Assembly: GCA_002798275.1 (NCBI GenBank)
Contig: NWQR01000008.1
Coordinates: 1 to 64,000, forward strand
Direction: 5' to 3'
Length of the DNA stretch: 64,000 nucleotides
Source: Lysobacteraceae bacterium NML08-0793
Lineage (GTDB): Bacteria > Pseudomonadota > Gammaproteobacteria > Xanthomonadales > Xanthomonadaceae
Shown here: piece by piece, positions 9,011 to 19,047 of the stretch
Layout of the letters: every line of letters starts with the position of its first letter
Numbering within the stretch: the first letter of the stretch is position 1
Position numbers and translations under genes: made by a program
The notes under the pieces: model-generated
What the model saw: only the letters and a program-made list of their open reading frames with translations
What the model was told of the DNA's origin: nothing
The model's database searches: none

Positions 9011-9920
9011 CGGCTTGCCAAAAATCATAAAAATTGAACCAATTGAAGGGCGCATCCCGCGTCATAGTTTCCAACCGCCCGGCATAACGGGCGATGAGCG
9101 CGGCCAGTCGGGTGGCACGCTCGGCGCGCGGCAATTGTATGGCCTCATCCTCGAACGCCTCAAAGCGCAGGTCATAGCGGTTGCCGCCGCGATACAGGCC
9201 AAAGCCCAGTGCCACCGGCACTTTCAGTGAAGCCGCCAGTAGCCAGGGAATGCTCGGAAAACGCGCCTTGCCGCCCAGAAAATCCACCGGCAGCGAAGGC
9301 TCGTCCGGCCTCGCCCTGTCCACCAGCATCGCCACCAACGCCCCCTCGTCCAGCGCGGCTTTCATCGCCAGCGCCACGCTCGGCCCGTCTTGTGCCGCAT
9401 CAATCACGCTGGCGGCAATGGTGGGATTGAGTGCGTCGAGCAATTTCATCAGCGCCGGGCTTTGCGACTTGTCCAGCACCACGCGAATGAGATAGTCAGG
9501 TCGGCGCAGTGCCAGTACCCGCAACACGTCAAAACTGCCCAGATGCGAGCCGAACAGCAGCAGGCCGCGCCCCTTGGCAAGCAAGCGATGCAGTTCATCT
9601 AGGCCACTGACATCAATCTGGTATTGCTCAAAACCATCGCCCAGCAAAAACACCCGGTCAAGAATGGTGGAGGCAAAGGTATGCACATGGCGCGCGCCCT
9701 CCATCAGCCGTGCCGGCCGTCCCAGCACGCGCGCCAGATAAGCACGTGAGGCACGACGCTCGGGGCCGCGCCGGCACAGAAAATACGCGGTAATCGGCCA
9801 CAGCAATGGGCGCACCACGCGCCGCCCTAGGCTTCTTGCGATGGTGAAAATCAGCCACAGAGCAAAGAAACCGCCGCCTTCGGGGCGCGCTTTCCAGTCG
9901 CGCAAAGGGGGAGCACTCAT
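8907..9920 (-). CDS. LpxL/HtrB-like acyltransferase of the pigment locus
   Basis: A 337-residue member of the lysophospholipid/lipid A acyltransferase superfamily. It has an N-terminal hydrophobic helix (FFALWLIFTIARSLGRRVV), the catalytic-type block GSHLGSFDVLR near residue 125 (an HX4D variant), and a later LVDRARPDEPSLPVDFLGG block that matches the substrate-binding region of HtrB proteins. In aryl-polyene loci such enzymes are proposed to attach the polyene acyl chain to its lipid or glycolipid anchor at the inner membrane. The start ATG overlaps the stop of the dehydratase gene (ATGA). Confidence 0.82.
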   Translation of the reverse strand: MSAPPLRDWKARPEGGGFFALWLIFTIARSLGRRVVRPLLWPITAYFLCRRGPERRASRAYLARVLGRPARLMEGARHVHTFASTILDRVFLLGDGFEQYQIDVSGLDELHRLLAKGRGLLLFGSHLGSFDVLRVLALRRPDYLIRVVLDKSQSPALMKLLDALNPTIAASVIDAAQDGPSVALAMKAALDEGALVAMLVDRARPDEPSLPVDFLGGKARFPSIPWLLAASLKVPVALGFGLYRGGNRYDLRFEAFEDEAIQLPRAERATRLAALIARYAGRLETMTRDAPFNWFNFYDFWQADDADSTASLDEAALQRRTLRRRAAADGGGEQQSY

Positions 9921-10204
9921 GCAGCCACGACCTCGCCACTGGCGATGACCGCCTCACCATGCTGGATATGGAAACGCCAGCCACCCTTGTCCAAAGTGCT
10001 CAGCGTCAGCTGCGCGACCTGCCCCGGCAGCAGCGGGCGCAAGAACTTCACCTGCACAAAGCGCAGCGCGGCAATCTCGCCAAGTTCTTCCTCCAGCATC
10101 GCCTGCACCGCATCGAGCAGCAGCACGCCGGGCACCACCGGCTGACCGGGAAAATGGCCGGGCAGACAGGGATGCCCCGGGTCAATCCGCAGCGTCTTTT
10201 TCAT
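9917..10204 (-). CDS. Hotdog-fold 3-hydroxyacyl-ACP dehydratase (FabA/FabZ/ApeI-like)
   Basis: A compact 95-residue dehydratase with the HFPGQPVVPGVLLLDA block (catalytic-His region of FabZ-type enzymes) near residue 17. In polyene synthesis this class of enzyme removes water from the beta-hydroxyacyl-ACP intermediate to create each conjugated double bond. It is shorter than FabZ (about 140) but in line with the ApeI-type dehydratases of aryl-polyene clusters. ATGA overlaps at both ends couple it to its neighbours. A longer frame to 10330 is rejected because it only overlaps the upstream gene. Confidence 0.8.
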   Translation of the reverse strand: MKKTLRIDPGHPCLPGHFPGQPVVPGVLLLDAVQAMLEEELGEIAALRFVQVKFLRPLLPGQVAQLTLSTLDKGGWRFHIQHGEAVIASGEVVAA

Positions 10205-10944
10205 GGCCTGTCCAGTAGCGCCTGCACGGCCTGCTGCGCTTTTTCCGCCAATTGCTGCCGATCCATCCCGGTACTGGCAATCGGCTGACCAAACCGCAGC
10301 CGGATGGTTTCGCCATAGGCGCGGAACCAAGGCGTGGGCGGCAATACTTTGCCCGTGCCTTGCAGCGCCACCGGCAGCACCATCGCCCCACTCATCACGG
10401 CCGCCTGAAACGGTCCTGCCTTGAAGTCATCCATGCGCCCATCGGGGCTGCGGGTACCTTCGGGGAAAATACATACCGAATGCCCTGCGCGCAGCAGACT
10501 GGCTGCGCCGCGCAGCATCAGCGGCGCGCTGCGCGGGTTGTCGCGGTCGATGAACAGCATTTCGGTGGCACGCGCATAGGTGCTGACAAACGGCACGCGG
10601 GTCATTTCCTTTTTCAGCACGAAACGCAGCGGCACGGGCGTAGCCCGGAACAGCGCACAAATATCAATCATCGACTGGTGATTGGCGACCACCAGATACG
10701 GCTGCGACCAATCCACCTGGTCTGCGCCTTCGATCACCAATTTTGCCCCCGGCGCATGAATCAGCCCCGGCGCCCACAAGCGCGCGCCCATGCGCAGCGG
10801 AATACGCGCGCTACCGGAGAGAAAGCGCATCAAAAGCGCCAGCGTTATCCAGAACGATGTCCACAGCATCACGAAGCCGAACTGCAATGCGCCAAACAGT
10901 GTCCAGCCTTGTTTTTTGTCGGGTTGATAAGTGACTTGCTGCAT
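10201..10944 (-). CDS. 1-acyl-sn-glycerol-3-phosphate acyltransferase (PlsC-like)
   Basis: A 247-residue PlsC-family membrane acyltransferase. The catalytic motif NHQSMID (NHX4D) is near residue 90, and the substrate-phosphate motif FPEGTRS is near residue 163. A hydrophobic N-terminal segment (FGFVMLWTSFWITLALLMRFL) anchors it in the inner membrane. The xanthomonadin cluster is known to contain such a gene. Being inside this operon, it probably acylates the pigment precursor rather than serving as the housekeeping PlsC. ATG 10944 was preferred over the TTG one codon upstream. Confidence 0.88.
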   Translation of the reverse strand: MQQVTYQPDKKQGWTLFGALQFGFVMLWTSFWITLALLMRFLSGSARIPLRMGARLWAPGLIHAPGAKLVIEGADQVDWSQPYLVVANHQSMIDICALFRATPVPLRFVLKKEMTRVPFVSTYARATEMLFIDRDNPRSAPLMLRGAASLLRAGHSVCIFPEGTRSPDGRMDDFKAGPFQAAVMSGAMVLPVALQGTGKVLPPTPWFRAYGETIRLRFGQPIASTGMDRQQLAEKAQQAVQALLDRP

Positions 10945-11017
10945 CAATCAAATCTTTTGCAAAAGGCTTTGCGCCAAGCCTGCGCCCGGCAGGCGGCGCC
11001 AAGCATACAGGCAGAGC

Positions 11018-11722
11018 TTATTTCAGAAGATCACGCCAGAAGCCCGGCCCCAAGCTCGCCATCTTGCGGCCAAACTCCAGCGCACTGTTGTAGCGCCCCG
11101 GAAAACGCCGTTTGCGATAGGCAAACTCCAGCACGAACAAGCCGCCAATCAGGCCGTAATTAATCCAGTTGGCAAACCAAGACCACTGCGCATCAGTAAT
11201 GGTCAATGCCGGCGTATAGCCGAGCAAGACTAGGATGCCACGCGGCGCGGCAATCATCGCCAGCCCCAGATTGAACAGCGCCAGCAAGCCCAGTGCGCTC
11301 GCCCAAAGCAGGGTTACACCGCGCGAATAGCGATACAGTGCCGCGTCCAATTGCTCGGGCGGGACTTTTTCCAGCGCCAGCACGATGCGGGTAATCAGCG
11401 GCAACTGTCCCGGCAGCAGGCTGCGGGCAAACAGCCAGCCGACCATCGCCATGAATAATGGCGGCGCCAGCAGCAGCAGCAGCAATGCCCATTGGGAGCT
11501 GGCCAGCCAGTACAAGCCGAGCAATACCAGCAGCACGCCGCCCCAGGCCCACAGCTTGCCGCGCACCAGCGGCTCGGCCCAGACAAACAGCAGCATGTCC
11601 AGTCCAGCCAACCCGGCCAGCCAGCCGTTTTGCCAAGTGCTGGCCAATTGCGCCAGCACCGGATAGGCCAACATCAGCAACAGTCGCAATACGACTGCGG
11701 CATTGGCGGCATTCACTGCCAA
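11018..11722 (-). CDS. COG4648-type membrane protein of the pigment locus
   Basis: An integral membrane protein of about 234 residues with five or six hydrophobic segments (for example LLMLAYPVLAQLA, LLVLLGLYWLASSQWALLLLLLAPPLFMAMVGWLF, GVTLLWASALGLLALFNLGLAMIAA). Position and character match the unassigned COG4648 family of aryl-polyene clusters. The start is uncertain: the frame opens with TTG at 11722, and a GTG follows two codons later at 11716. It begins 9 bp after the ACP stop. A C-terminal basic region follows the last hydrophobic segment. Confidence 0.7.
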   Translation of the reverse strand: MAVNAANAAVVLRLLLMLAYPVLAQLASTWQNGWLAGLAGLDMLLFVWAEPLVRGKLWAWGGVLLVLLGLYWLASSQWALLLLLLAPPLFMAMVGWLFARSLLPGQLPLITRIVLALEKVPPEQLDAALYRYSRGVTLLWASALGLLALFNLGLAMIAAPRGILVLLGYTPALTITDAQWSWFANWINYGLIGGLFVLEFAYRKRRFPGRYNSALEFGRKMASLGPGFWRDLLK

Positions 11723-11731
11723 GTGCCTGGC

Positions 11732-12001
11732 TCAGTGTGTCCGGTTCTGTTCGATATGCGCAGAAAGCGCACGCAGCGAAGCAAAAATACGGCGGTTGTC
11801 CTCGTTGTCCGAGCGCAACTGAAAACCGTATTTTTTCGAAATCGCCAATGCCAGCTCCAGCGCATCAATCGAGTCCAGCCCAAGCCCGGCATTGAACAGC
11901 GGCGCTTCCGGATCAATCTCGGCAGGCACGACATCTTCAAGGTTCAGGCTTTCAACCAGAAGTGCGGCAAGTTCTTGTTCGGCTTGAGTTTGTTCAGACA
12001 T
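11732..12001 (-). CDS. Acyl carrier protein of the pigment locus (XanC-like)
   Basis: An 89-residue ACP from ATG 12001. The phosphopantetheine site is the serine of GLGLDSIDALELA (DSID, about residue 43), and the protein is acidic around it, as expected. It would carry the starter 3-hydroxybenzoyl unit and the growing polyene. It needs activation by a phosphopantetheinyl transferase, for which the gene at 21277 is the local candidate. It is the first gene of the minus-strand pigment operon and is divergent from the halogenase, with about 130 bp between. Confidence 0.88.
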   Translation of the reverse strand: MSEQTQAEQELAALLVESLNLEDVVPAEIDPEAPLFNAGLGLDSIDALELALAISKKYGFQLRSDNEDNRRIFASLRALSAHIEQNRTH

Positions 12002-12132
12002 CTCGGGCTTCCGTTCGGTGGCAGTTGGGTTGAATACAGGGCGAAAGATTAAGCACACGCTATCATTCGCGCCACTATTGCGGGCGATTTTCGCAGCCCC
12101 TCCCTTAATTTTGCTTCACTCCACACCAAGAG

Positions 12133-13449
12133 ATGACTCAACCCCAGCCTGATCTCCCTCTCATCGACACTGATGTGCTGGTCATTGGCGGCGGCCCGGC
12201 CGGAAGCTGTGCAGCCACGGTGCTGGCACAAAAGGGCTGGCGCGTGGTGATGCTGGAAAAAGACCGCCACCCGCGCTTTCATATCGGCGAATCGCTGTTG
12301 CCGATGAACATGCCCATCCTTGAACGCATCGGCGCACTGGAAAAAGCCCGTGCGGTGGGTCTTTTGAAACTGGGCGCGGACTTTCCCGCCATCGATGGCA
12401 CTTTCAATGTGTTCGACTTCGGCAAGACACTGAACCCCGGCACCCCGGATTTTGCCTTTCAGGTCAAGCGCGAGGAGTTTGACCAGATGCTGTTTGAGCA
12501 CGCACGCGAGCAGGGCGTGGATGCACGCGACGGCATCCGCGTGGAACGGGTCGAATTCGATGCCGATGACGCAATCACCGTGCATGCCGCCGGACAACGC
12601 TGGCGACCGCGCTATCTGCTCGATGCCAGTGGCCGTGACACTTTTCTTGGCAACAAGCTCAAGCTCAAGCGCAAAAATCCACGCCACGCCTCGGCGGCGG
12701 TATTCAGTCATTTTCAGGGCGTGGCAAGACGCGAAGGCCGACATGCCGGCAATGTCAGCATCTATCGCCATGAGCATGGCTGGGCGTGGATGATTCCGCT
12801 GCGCGATGGCAGCATGAGCGTCGGCGCGGTGTGCTGGCCGGAATACCTGAAAACCCGGCGCGGGGATACCGAATCATTCCTGATGCAGACCCTTGCCAGC
12901 GTGCCGGAAATTGCCCAGCGCATGCAGGGCGCAAAACGTATCGCGCCGGTGCATGTGACCGGCAACTACGCTTATGAATGTACCCGCATGCATGGCCGCC
13001 ACTGGAGCATGCTGGGCGATGCCTATGCGTTTGTTGACCCGATGTTTTCTTCCGGGGTTTACCTTGCCATGCACAGCGCCGAACAGGGCGCCCTGATGGT
13101 GGACAAAATCCTGCAAAACCCCGCACATGAGGCCAAACTGCAACGCAAGTTCCAGCGCGACTTCGAGGCCGGGCTGGATGAATTCAAATGGTTCATCTAC
13201 CGCTTTACCTCGCCGGTGATGCGGGCGCTGTTTTCCGCGCCGCGCGATTTCATGGGCGTGGAGCGCGCGATTGTCTCGATGCTGGCAGGCGATGTATTCA
13301 ACGCCCCGCAAGTCATCCGCAAACTGCGGATTTTCCGCATCATCTACGCCTTGAATGCGATTGAACAAGCGCCCGCCGCCTGGCGCGCTTGGCGCAAGCG
13401 CCGCCGTCAGGTCAAAGTGGAAATGCGCGAGGAGACCCTGCAAGGATGA
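12133..13449 (+). CDS. Flavin-dependent halogenase-like oxidoreductase
   Basis: A 438-residue FAD protein of the tryptophan-halogenase superfamily. The dinucleotide-binding motif VLVIGGGPAGSCAA is near residue 16, FHIGESLLP follows, and GWAWMIP near residue 216 fits the WXWXIP signature of flavin halogenases. Xanthomonadins are brominated aryl polyenes, so this gene in a pigment locus is the natural candidate for ring or chain halogenation; that role is inference. The related geranylgeranyl-reductase/PHBH group is the main alternative. The stop overlaps the xanB2 start (ATGA). Confidence 0.85.
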   Translation: MTQPQPDLPLIDTDVLVIGGGPAGSCAATVLAQKGWRVVMLEKDRHPRFHIGESLLPMNMPILERIGALEKARAVGLLKLGADFPAIDGTFNVFDFGKTLNPGTPDFAFQVKREEFDQMLFEHAREQGVDARDGIRVERVEFDADDAITVHAAGQRWRPRYLLDASGRDTFLGNKLKLKRKNPRHASAAVFSHFQGVARREGRHAGNVSIYRHEHGWAWMIPLRDGSMSVGAVCWPEYLKTRRGDTESFLMQTLASVPEIAQRMQGAKRIAPVHVTGNYAYECTRMHGRHWSMLGDAYAFVDPMFSSGVYLAMHSAEQGALMVDKILQNPAHEAKLQRKFQRDFEAGLDEFKWFIYRFTSPVMRALFSAPRDFMGVERAIVSMLAGDVFNAPQVIRKLRIFRIIYALNAIEQAPAAWRAWRKRRRQVKVEMREETLQG

Positions 13450-14441
13450 AACCCGATACCCCACACAACCGCCCCCGGCATTTGCAAGTGGACTATGTGG
13501 CCGAGCCCCATCCGCAGCCCTGGCTGCAACGCGACGATGTACTGGCCGTATTCGGCTTTGGTCAGACCGCGCCGCATCTGGATGACCCGCGCTGGCTGCG
13601 CGTGCCACTGGCGCCCTACGGCAACGCCCCACTGGAAGTTTGGCGCACACATGCTCCGGTTCAGCACGGCCGCGACCAAGACATCCAATGGGCCTGCAAC
13701 GACGAGCTGCTGTTTGGCGCGATTGAAGTTGCCGAACAGAGCGATGACATCCGCACCGCCGCCGCGCATGCCTATGCGCGCATGAGTGCGCATGTGGCCG
13801 CGCGCGGCTTTCCGCACTTGTTGCGCATCTGGAATTACCTTGACGGCATCACCATCGGTGAAGGCGATGCCGAACGCTACCGCGAGTTCTGTGTGGGACG
13901 CGCCCGTGGCCTTGGCGATTTCCGCACCGAATGGCTGCCTGCGGCCACTGCCATTGGCCGCAGTGATGGCGAGCGCATCCTGCAGGTGTACTGGCTGGCT
14001 GCCAAGACTGCCGGACAGCCGGTGGAAAACCCGCGCCAAGTCAGCGCCTATCACTACCCGCGCCAATACGGCCCGCAGCCGCCCAGTTTTGCCCGTGCGA
14101 TGTTGCCGCCGACCCAAGAGCAAACCCCGCTGCTGCTTTCGGGCACGGCTGCGGTGGTCGGCCACGCCTCGCAGCACGAAGGTGAGCTACTCAAGCAGAT
14201 TGATGAAACTTTCCACAATTTCGATGCCCTGCTGGCCGCTGCCCGCACCCGCCAGCCGTCCTTGCCCGAGCGCTTTGGCGCCGGCACCCGGCTCAAGGTC
14301 TATGTGCGCGATGCCGCCGACTTGCCGCAGGTCAATCGCGCACTGGCCGAGCGACTAGGCGAGCAGGTGCCCTATATTCTTCTGCATGCGGCGATTTGCC
14401 GCCGCGAGCTGGCCATCGAAATCGACGGCGTACACGGCTGA
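13446..14441 (+). CDS. xanB2: XanB2-type chorismatase (3-hydroxybenzoate synthase)
   Basis: A 331-residue chorismatase of the FkbO/Hyg5/XanB2 family. XanB2 of Xanthomonas converts chorismate to 3- and 4-hydroxybenzoate, supplying the aromatic head of xanthomonadin and a coenzyme Q precursor. Family-like stretches are HLLRIWNYLDGI near residue 125, the AERYREFCVGRARGL block, and AAVVGHASQHEGELLKQ near residue 240. ATG 13446 is chosen because it overlaps the halogenase stop by 4 bp. The substrate chorismate ties it functionally to aroE further downstream. Confidence 0.9.
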   Translation: MKPDTPHNRPRHLQVDYVAEPHPQPWLQRDDVLAVFGFGQTAPHLDDPRWLRVPLAPYGNAPLEVWRTHAPVQHGRDQDIQWACNDELLFGAIEVAEQSDDIRTAAAHAYARMSAHVAARGFPHLLRIWNYLDGITIGEGDAERYREFCVGRARGLGDFRTEWLPAATAIGRSDGERILQVYWLAAKTAGQPVENPRQVSAYHYPRQYGPQPPSFARAMLPPTQEQTPLLLSGTAAVVGHASQHEGELLKQIDETFHNFDALLAAARTRQPSLPERFGAGTRLKVYVRDAADLPQVNRALAERLGEQVPYILLHAAICRRELAIEIDGVHG

Positions 14442-14475
14442 CCCCCAACTTCAAAACCAACATCAAGGAGCACAT

Positions 14476-14718
14476 ATGGGCGTACTCGCACTGATCTGGG
14501 GCATCTGCGCAATTCTGGGCATGATGCTGGCCATGATTCCGCTGCTGGGCTGGCTGAACTGGCTGGTCATTCCGTTTGCCATCATTGGCCTGATTATCTC
14601 GGCCATCGGCATGTCCGGCACACGCGGCAACAATACCGCCGCCGCGGGGTTGATTCTGTGCCTGATTGCCACCGTGCTGGGCGGCATCCGGCTGGTACTT
14701 GGCGGTTTCATCGTGTGA
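14476..14718 (+). CDS. Small membrane protein, unknown
   Basis: An 80-residue, strongly hydrophobic protein starting at ATG 14476 with AAGGAG 5 bases upstream. Three hydrophobic stretches are visible: VLALIWGICAILGMMLAMIP, LNWLVIPFAIIGLIISAIGM, and AAAGLILCLIATVLGGIRLV. The family was not recognised; it looks like the small DUF4190-like inner-membrane proteins. It lies between xanB2 and hemB on the same strand. Confidence 0.75.
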   Translation: MGVLALIWGICAILGMMLAMIPLLGWLNWLVIPFAIIGLIISAIGMSGTRGNNTAAAGLILCLIATVLGGIRLVLGGFIV

Positions 14719-14723
14719 CCTAA

Positions 14724-16171
<1,448 letters not shown>

Positions 16172-16178
16172 ACCTGCT

Positions 16179-17015
16179 ATGTCCCGCCAAGTTCCGCATT
16201 ACGCCGTCTTCGGTCGGCCGGTTGCCCACTCGCTTTCGCCGCAGATTCACGCCGAGTTCGGCAAGCAATGCGACATCCCGGTGATTTATTTGCGCCATGA
16301 CACCGGCGAATTGGGTCTTGCCGCGACCCTGGCGCGCTTTGCCAGCGCAGGCGGGGTCGGCGCCAATATCACCGTGCCGCACAAGACCGAGGTACTGGCA
16401 CTCTGCAAAAGCCTTGGCCGACGCGCGCAACGGGCAGGCGCAGTCAACACCCTGATACTGCGCGAAGGCCATTGGCATGGCGAAAACACCGATGGCATCG
16501 GCCTAGTGCGCGACATCCAACTGCGGCAAAACCTAGACCTATACCAGCGCCGCGTGCTGCTGCTGGGCGCAGGTGGTGCGGCGCATGGCGTGGCCCCGGC
16601 ACTGCTGGAGGCGGGCATCGCCCAAATGGTGATTGCCAATCGCAGCCGCGCCCGTGCGGTTGATTTGCTGGATCGACTCGGCACCACCGACACGCTGCGC
16701 GCCTGCACCCTGCAAGAGCTGCCAGAAATGGGCAGCTTCGATCTGATCGTGCAAGCCACCTCGGCCGGCCTCGACGGCGGCCTGCCAGAACTGCCGCCCT
16801 CGATTCTGACGCCACACAGCCTGTGCATCGACCTCAGCTATGGCCGTGCCGCCCTGCCCTTCACCAGTTGGGCGCGCAGCCAGCACTGCGAGCGCGTGGC
16901 AGACGGCCTTGGCATGCTGGTGGAGCAAGCCGCTGAAGCCTTCGCGCTATGGCATGGCATCCGCCCCGACACCGACCCGGTGTACAACAAACTGCGTATC
17001 AGCGCGCGGTTTTAA
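16179..17015 (+). CDS. aroE: Shikimate dehydrogenase
   Basis: AroE reduces 3-dehydroshikimate to shikimate with NADPH in aromatic amino acid and chorismate synthesis. The 278 residues match the family. The N-terminal signature VFGRPVAHSLSPQIH, the catalytic-lysine block NITVPHKTEVL (K near residue 70), ENTDGIGLVRDI, and the NADP-binding loop LLLGAGGAAHGV are all present. Chorismate made through this pathway would feed XanB2. It is convergent with the following gene, with no gap between stops. Confidence 0.97.
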   Translation: MSRQVPHYAVFGRPVAHSLSPQIHAEFGKQCDIPVIYLRHDTGELGLAATLARFASAGGVGANITVPHKTEVLALCKSLGRRAQRAGAVNTLILREGHWHGENTDGIGLVRDIQLRQNLDLYQRRVLLLGAGGAAHGVAPALLEAGIAQMVIANRSRARAVDLLDRLGTTDTLRACTLQELPEMGSFDLIVQATSAGLDGGLPELPPSILTPHSLCIDLSYGRAALPFTSWARSQHCERVADGLGMLVEQAAEAFALWHGIRPDTDPVYNKLRISARF

Positions 17016-17567
17016 TCAGGCCTCGCGGCGCTGGCCGGTGAGATATTCGTCCTTCAGCTTGACGTAGTGGCCGGCCGAATAAAACAGCGCTTCAATCTCC
17101 GCATCGCTGAGCTTGCGGGCAAACTTGGCCGGACTGCCCAGCCACATCTCGCCTGCGCCCACCCGCTTGCCCGGTGGCAGCAGAGCGCCCGCGCCCAGAA
17201 AGCCATGCTGCTCGATCACGGCACCATCGAGCACCACTGCACCCATGCCGACCAGACAGGCATCGGCAATCTGGCAGGCATGGATGATGGCCTTGTGGCC
17301 GATGGTGCAGTCACTGCCAATCACCGTGGCAAAACCGCCGCGCCTAGCATGCGGGCCATCATGACTGACATGGATGACCGTGCCATCCTGCACATTGGTG
17401 CGCGCGCCGATGCGCACAAAATTGACATCGCCGCGAATCACCGTGAACGGCCAGACGGAAACATCATCCCCCAACACCACATTGCCAATCACGCAGGCGG
17501 CCAGGTCCACATAAACGCGCGCGCCGATTTGCGGGCGCTTGTCCAGATAGTTGCGAATCGTGTTCAT
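17016..17567 (-). CDS. Gamma-carbonic anhydrase-like hexapeptide-repeat protein
   Basis: A 183-residue left-handed beta-helix protein of the YrdA/CaiE/gamma-CA family. Hexapeptide-like repeats run from about residue 20 to 140, and metal-ligand histidines occur in VIHVSHDG and CTIGHKAIIHAC. The block GDVNFVRIGARTNVQDGTVIHV is diagnostic. The start is ATG 17567 (MNTIRNYLDKRP); the longer frame to 17618 has no family features. Zinc-dependent carbonic anhydrase activity has been shown only for some members, so the enzymatic role here is uncertain. Confidence 0.9.
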   Translation of the reverse strand: MNTIRNYLDKRPQIGARVYVDLAACVIGNVVLGDDVSVWPFTVIRGDVNFVRIGARTNVQDGTVIHVSHDGPHARRGGFATVIGSDCTIGHKAIIHACQIADACLVGMGAVVLDGAVIEQHGFLGAGALLPPGKRVGAGEMWLGSPAKFARKLSDAEIEALFYSAGHYVKLKDEYLTGQRREA

Positions 17568-17643
17568 CGCGCAAGTGTAAGCGCTCGGCATCTTGTGCGT
17601 CTTAGCTGAACCGCGCACCGGGCAAAGCCCCTACAATATGCAA

Positions 17644-18432
17644 ATGAAAATCGCTTCATGGAATGTCAATTCGCTCAATGTCCGCCTGCCACATCTGCAA
17701 CAGTGGCTGGCCGAGTTCCGCCCAGACGTGGTCGGGCTTCAGGAAACCAAACTAGAAGATGCCAAGTTTCCCGCCGCCGCAATCGCCGAAGCCGGTTACG
17801 AAGTGGTCTTTCACGGACAAAAAACCTATAACGGCGTGGCGCTGCTCTCGCGCAGCGGCGCCTTGCAGGACGTGCAGCGCGGCATTCCCGGCTTCGACGA
17901 CCCACAGGCGCGGGTGATTGCCGCCAGCGTGAATGATGTGCGCATCGTCAACCTATATGTGGTCAACGGCCAGGACATCGGCACCGACAAATACGACTAC
18001 AAACTGCGCTGGCTCGCTGCCGTGCATGACTGGCTGGCAGATGAGCTAAAGCGCTGGCCCAAGATGGTGGTGATGGGCGATTTCAATATCGCTCCAGACG
18101 CCCGCGATGTCCCCGACCCCGAGGTTTGGAATCACGACCATATCCTGACTTCGACCGCCGAGCGCGAAGCCTTGGCGCGCATCCAGTCGCTCGGTTTTGT
18201 CGATGCCTTCCGCCTGCACCATCAGGATGCCGGCCTGTTCAGCTGGTGGGATTACCGCCAGGCAGCATTCCGCCGCAACCTCGGCCTGCGCATCGACCTG
18301 ACTTTGGCCTCCAGCGCCCTACATGCGCATGTTTCCGACGCAGGCATCGACCGCACTCCGCGCACTTGGGAGCGCCCCAGCGACCATGCGCCCGCTTGGC
18401 TGGCGCTTGCCCCCGACCCTTCCACCCCCTGA
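17644..18432 (+). CDS. xthA: Exodeoxyribonuclease III (AP endonuclease)
   Basis: A 262-residue member of the Mg-dependent exonuclease/endonuclease/phosphatase family that cuts DNA at abasic sites and trims 3' ends. Active-site blocks are ASWNVNSLNVR (N), VVGLQETK (E), the central GDFNIAPDARDV (D, N), and the final SDHAPAW (D, H). The start ATG 17644 (MKIASWN) fits the family; another ATG lies two codons upstream at 17638. A TACAAT at 17632 could be a -10 box for a near-leaderless transcript, but this is weak. Confidence 0.95.
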   Translation: MKIASWNVNSLNVRLPHLQQWLAEFRPDVVGLQETKLEDAKFPAAAIAEAGYEVVFHGQKTYNGVALLSRSGALQDVQRGIPGFDDPQARVIAASVNDVRIVNLYVVNGQDIGTDKYDYKLRWLAAVHDWLADELKRWPKMVVMGDFNIAPDARDVPDPEVWNHDHILTSTAEREALARIQSLGFVDAFRLHHQDAGLFSWWDYRQAAFRRNLGLRIDLTLASSALHAHVSDAGIDRTPRTWERPSDHAPAWLALAPDPSTP

Positions 18433-18450
18433 CTCAAGCCAACTATCACC

Positions 18451-19032
18451 ATGAATGAAAACAGCCGTAGCCGCCGTCTGAAAGAAGCCACCCGCGACAC
18501 CCATGACCGCTTGGACAAGAGCATCATGGCCGAGGACATTTTTGCAAGCCAGGCGCAATTCGCGCGCTTTTTGCGCGTGCAATACCGCTTCCATCGTGAT
18601 GTCGATGCGCTCTATACCAAGCCGGAACTGGTGCCGCTGCTGCCCGAGCTCGATGCACGCCGCCGTCTTGCCCAGGTCACACAAGATCTCCACGACCTCG
18701 ACATCGCCCTGCCGGCTGCCGCCGCAGGCAAGCTCGATGGCAATACGGCGCTGCCCGAAGCGCTGGGCTGGCTGTATGTGGCCGAAGGCTCGAATATCGG
18801 CGGCACGGTGCTGTACAAGCTGGCCTCAAGCAAACTTGGCCTGAATGCCGAGCATGGCGCACGCCATCTGGCCGCCCATCCCGATGGCGCGGCACGACAC
18901 TGGCGCGAGTTCACCCAGGCACTGGATGAAATCACTCTCTCCGAAGACGAAGAAGCTCGCGTGTTTGCCGCCGCCAACCAAGCCTTCGCCACCGTGCAGG
19001 GCTATGTCAACGAAGAGTTCGGCAAAGGCTGA
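18451..19032 (+). CDS. Biliverdin-producing heme oxygenase
   Basis: A 193-residue bacterial heme oxygenase. The N-terminal block RRLKEATRDTHDRLDKSIM carries the proximal-histidine position of the BphO/PigA type, and the distal-helix block LGWLYVAEGSNIGGTVLYK matches the family. The enzyme opens the heme ring to give biliverdin, CO and iron, either for iron acquisition or for a bacteriophytochrome chromophore. No phytochrome or TonB-receptor gene is adjacent, so the purpose is open. It starts 18 bp after xthA. Confidence 0.9.
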   Translation: MNENSRSRRLKEATRDTHDRLDKSIMAEDIFASQAQFARFLRVQYRFHRDVDALYTKPELVPLLPELDARRRLAQVTQDLHDLDIALPAAAAGKLDGNTALPEALGWLYVAEGSNIGGTVLYKLASSKLGLNAEHGARHLAAHPDGAARHWREFTQALDEITLSEDEEARVFAAANQAFATVQGYVNEEFGKG

Positions 19033-19047
19033 TTTCGGGCAGACACG

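Noticed and set aside
18473-18482. Single 10-bp GCCGTCTGAA inside the heme oxygenase gene
   Set aside because: It matches the DUS core, but it lies in codons for RRLKE at the gene start, lacks the AG or AT prefix and an inverted partner, and one match by chance in 64 kb is plausible.
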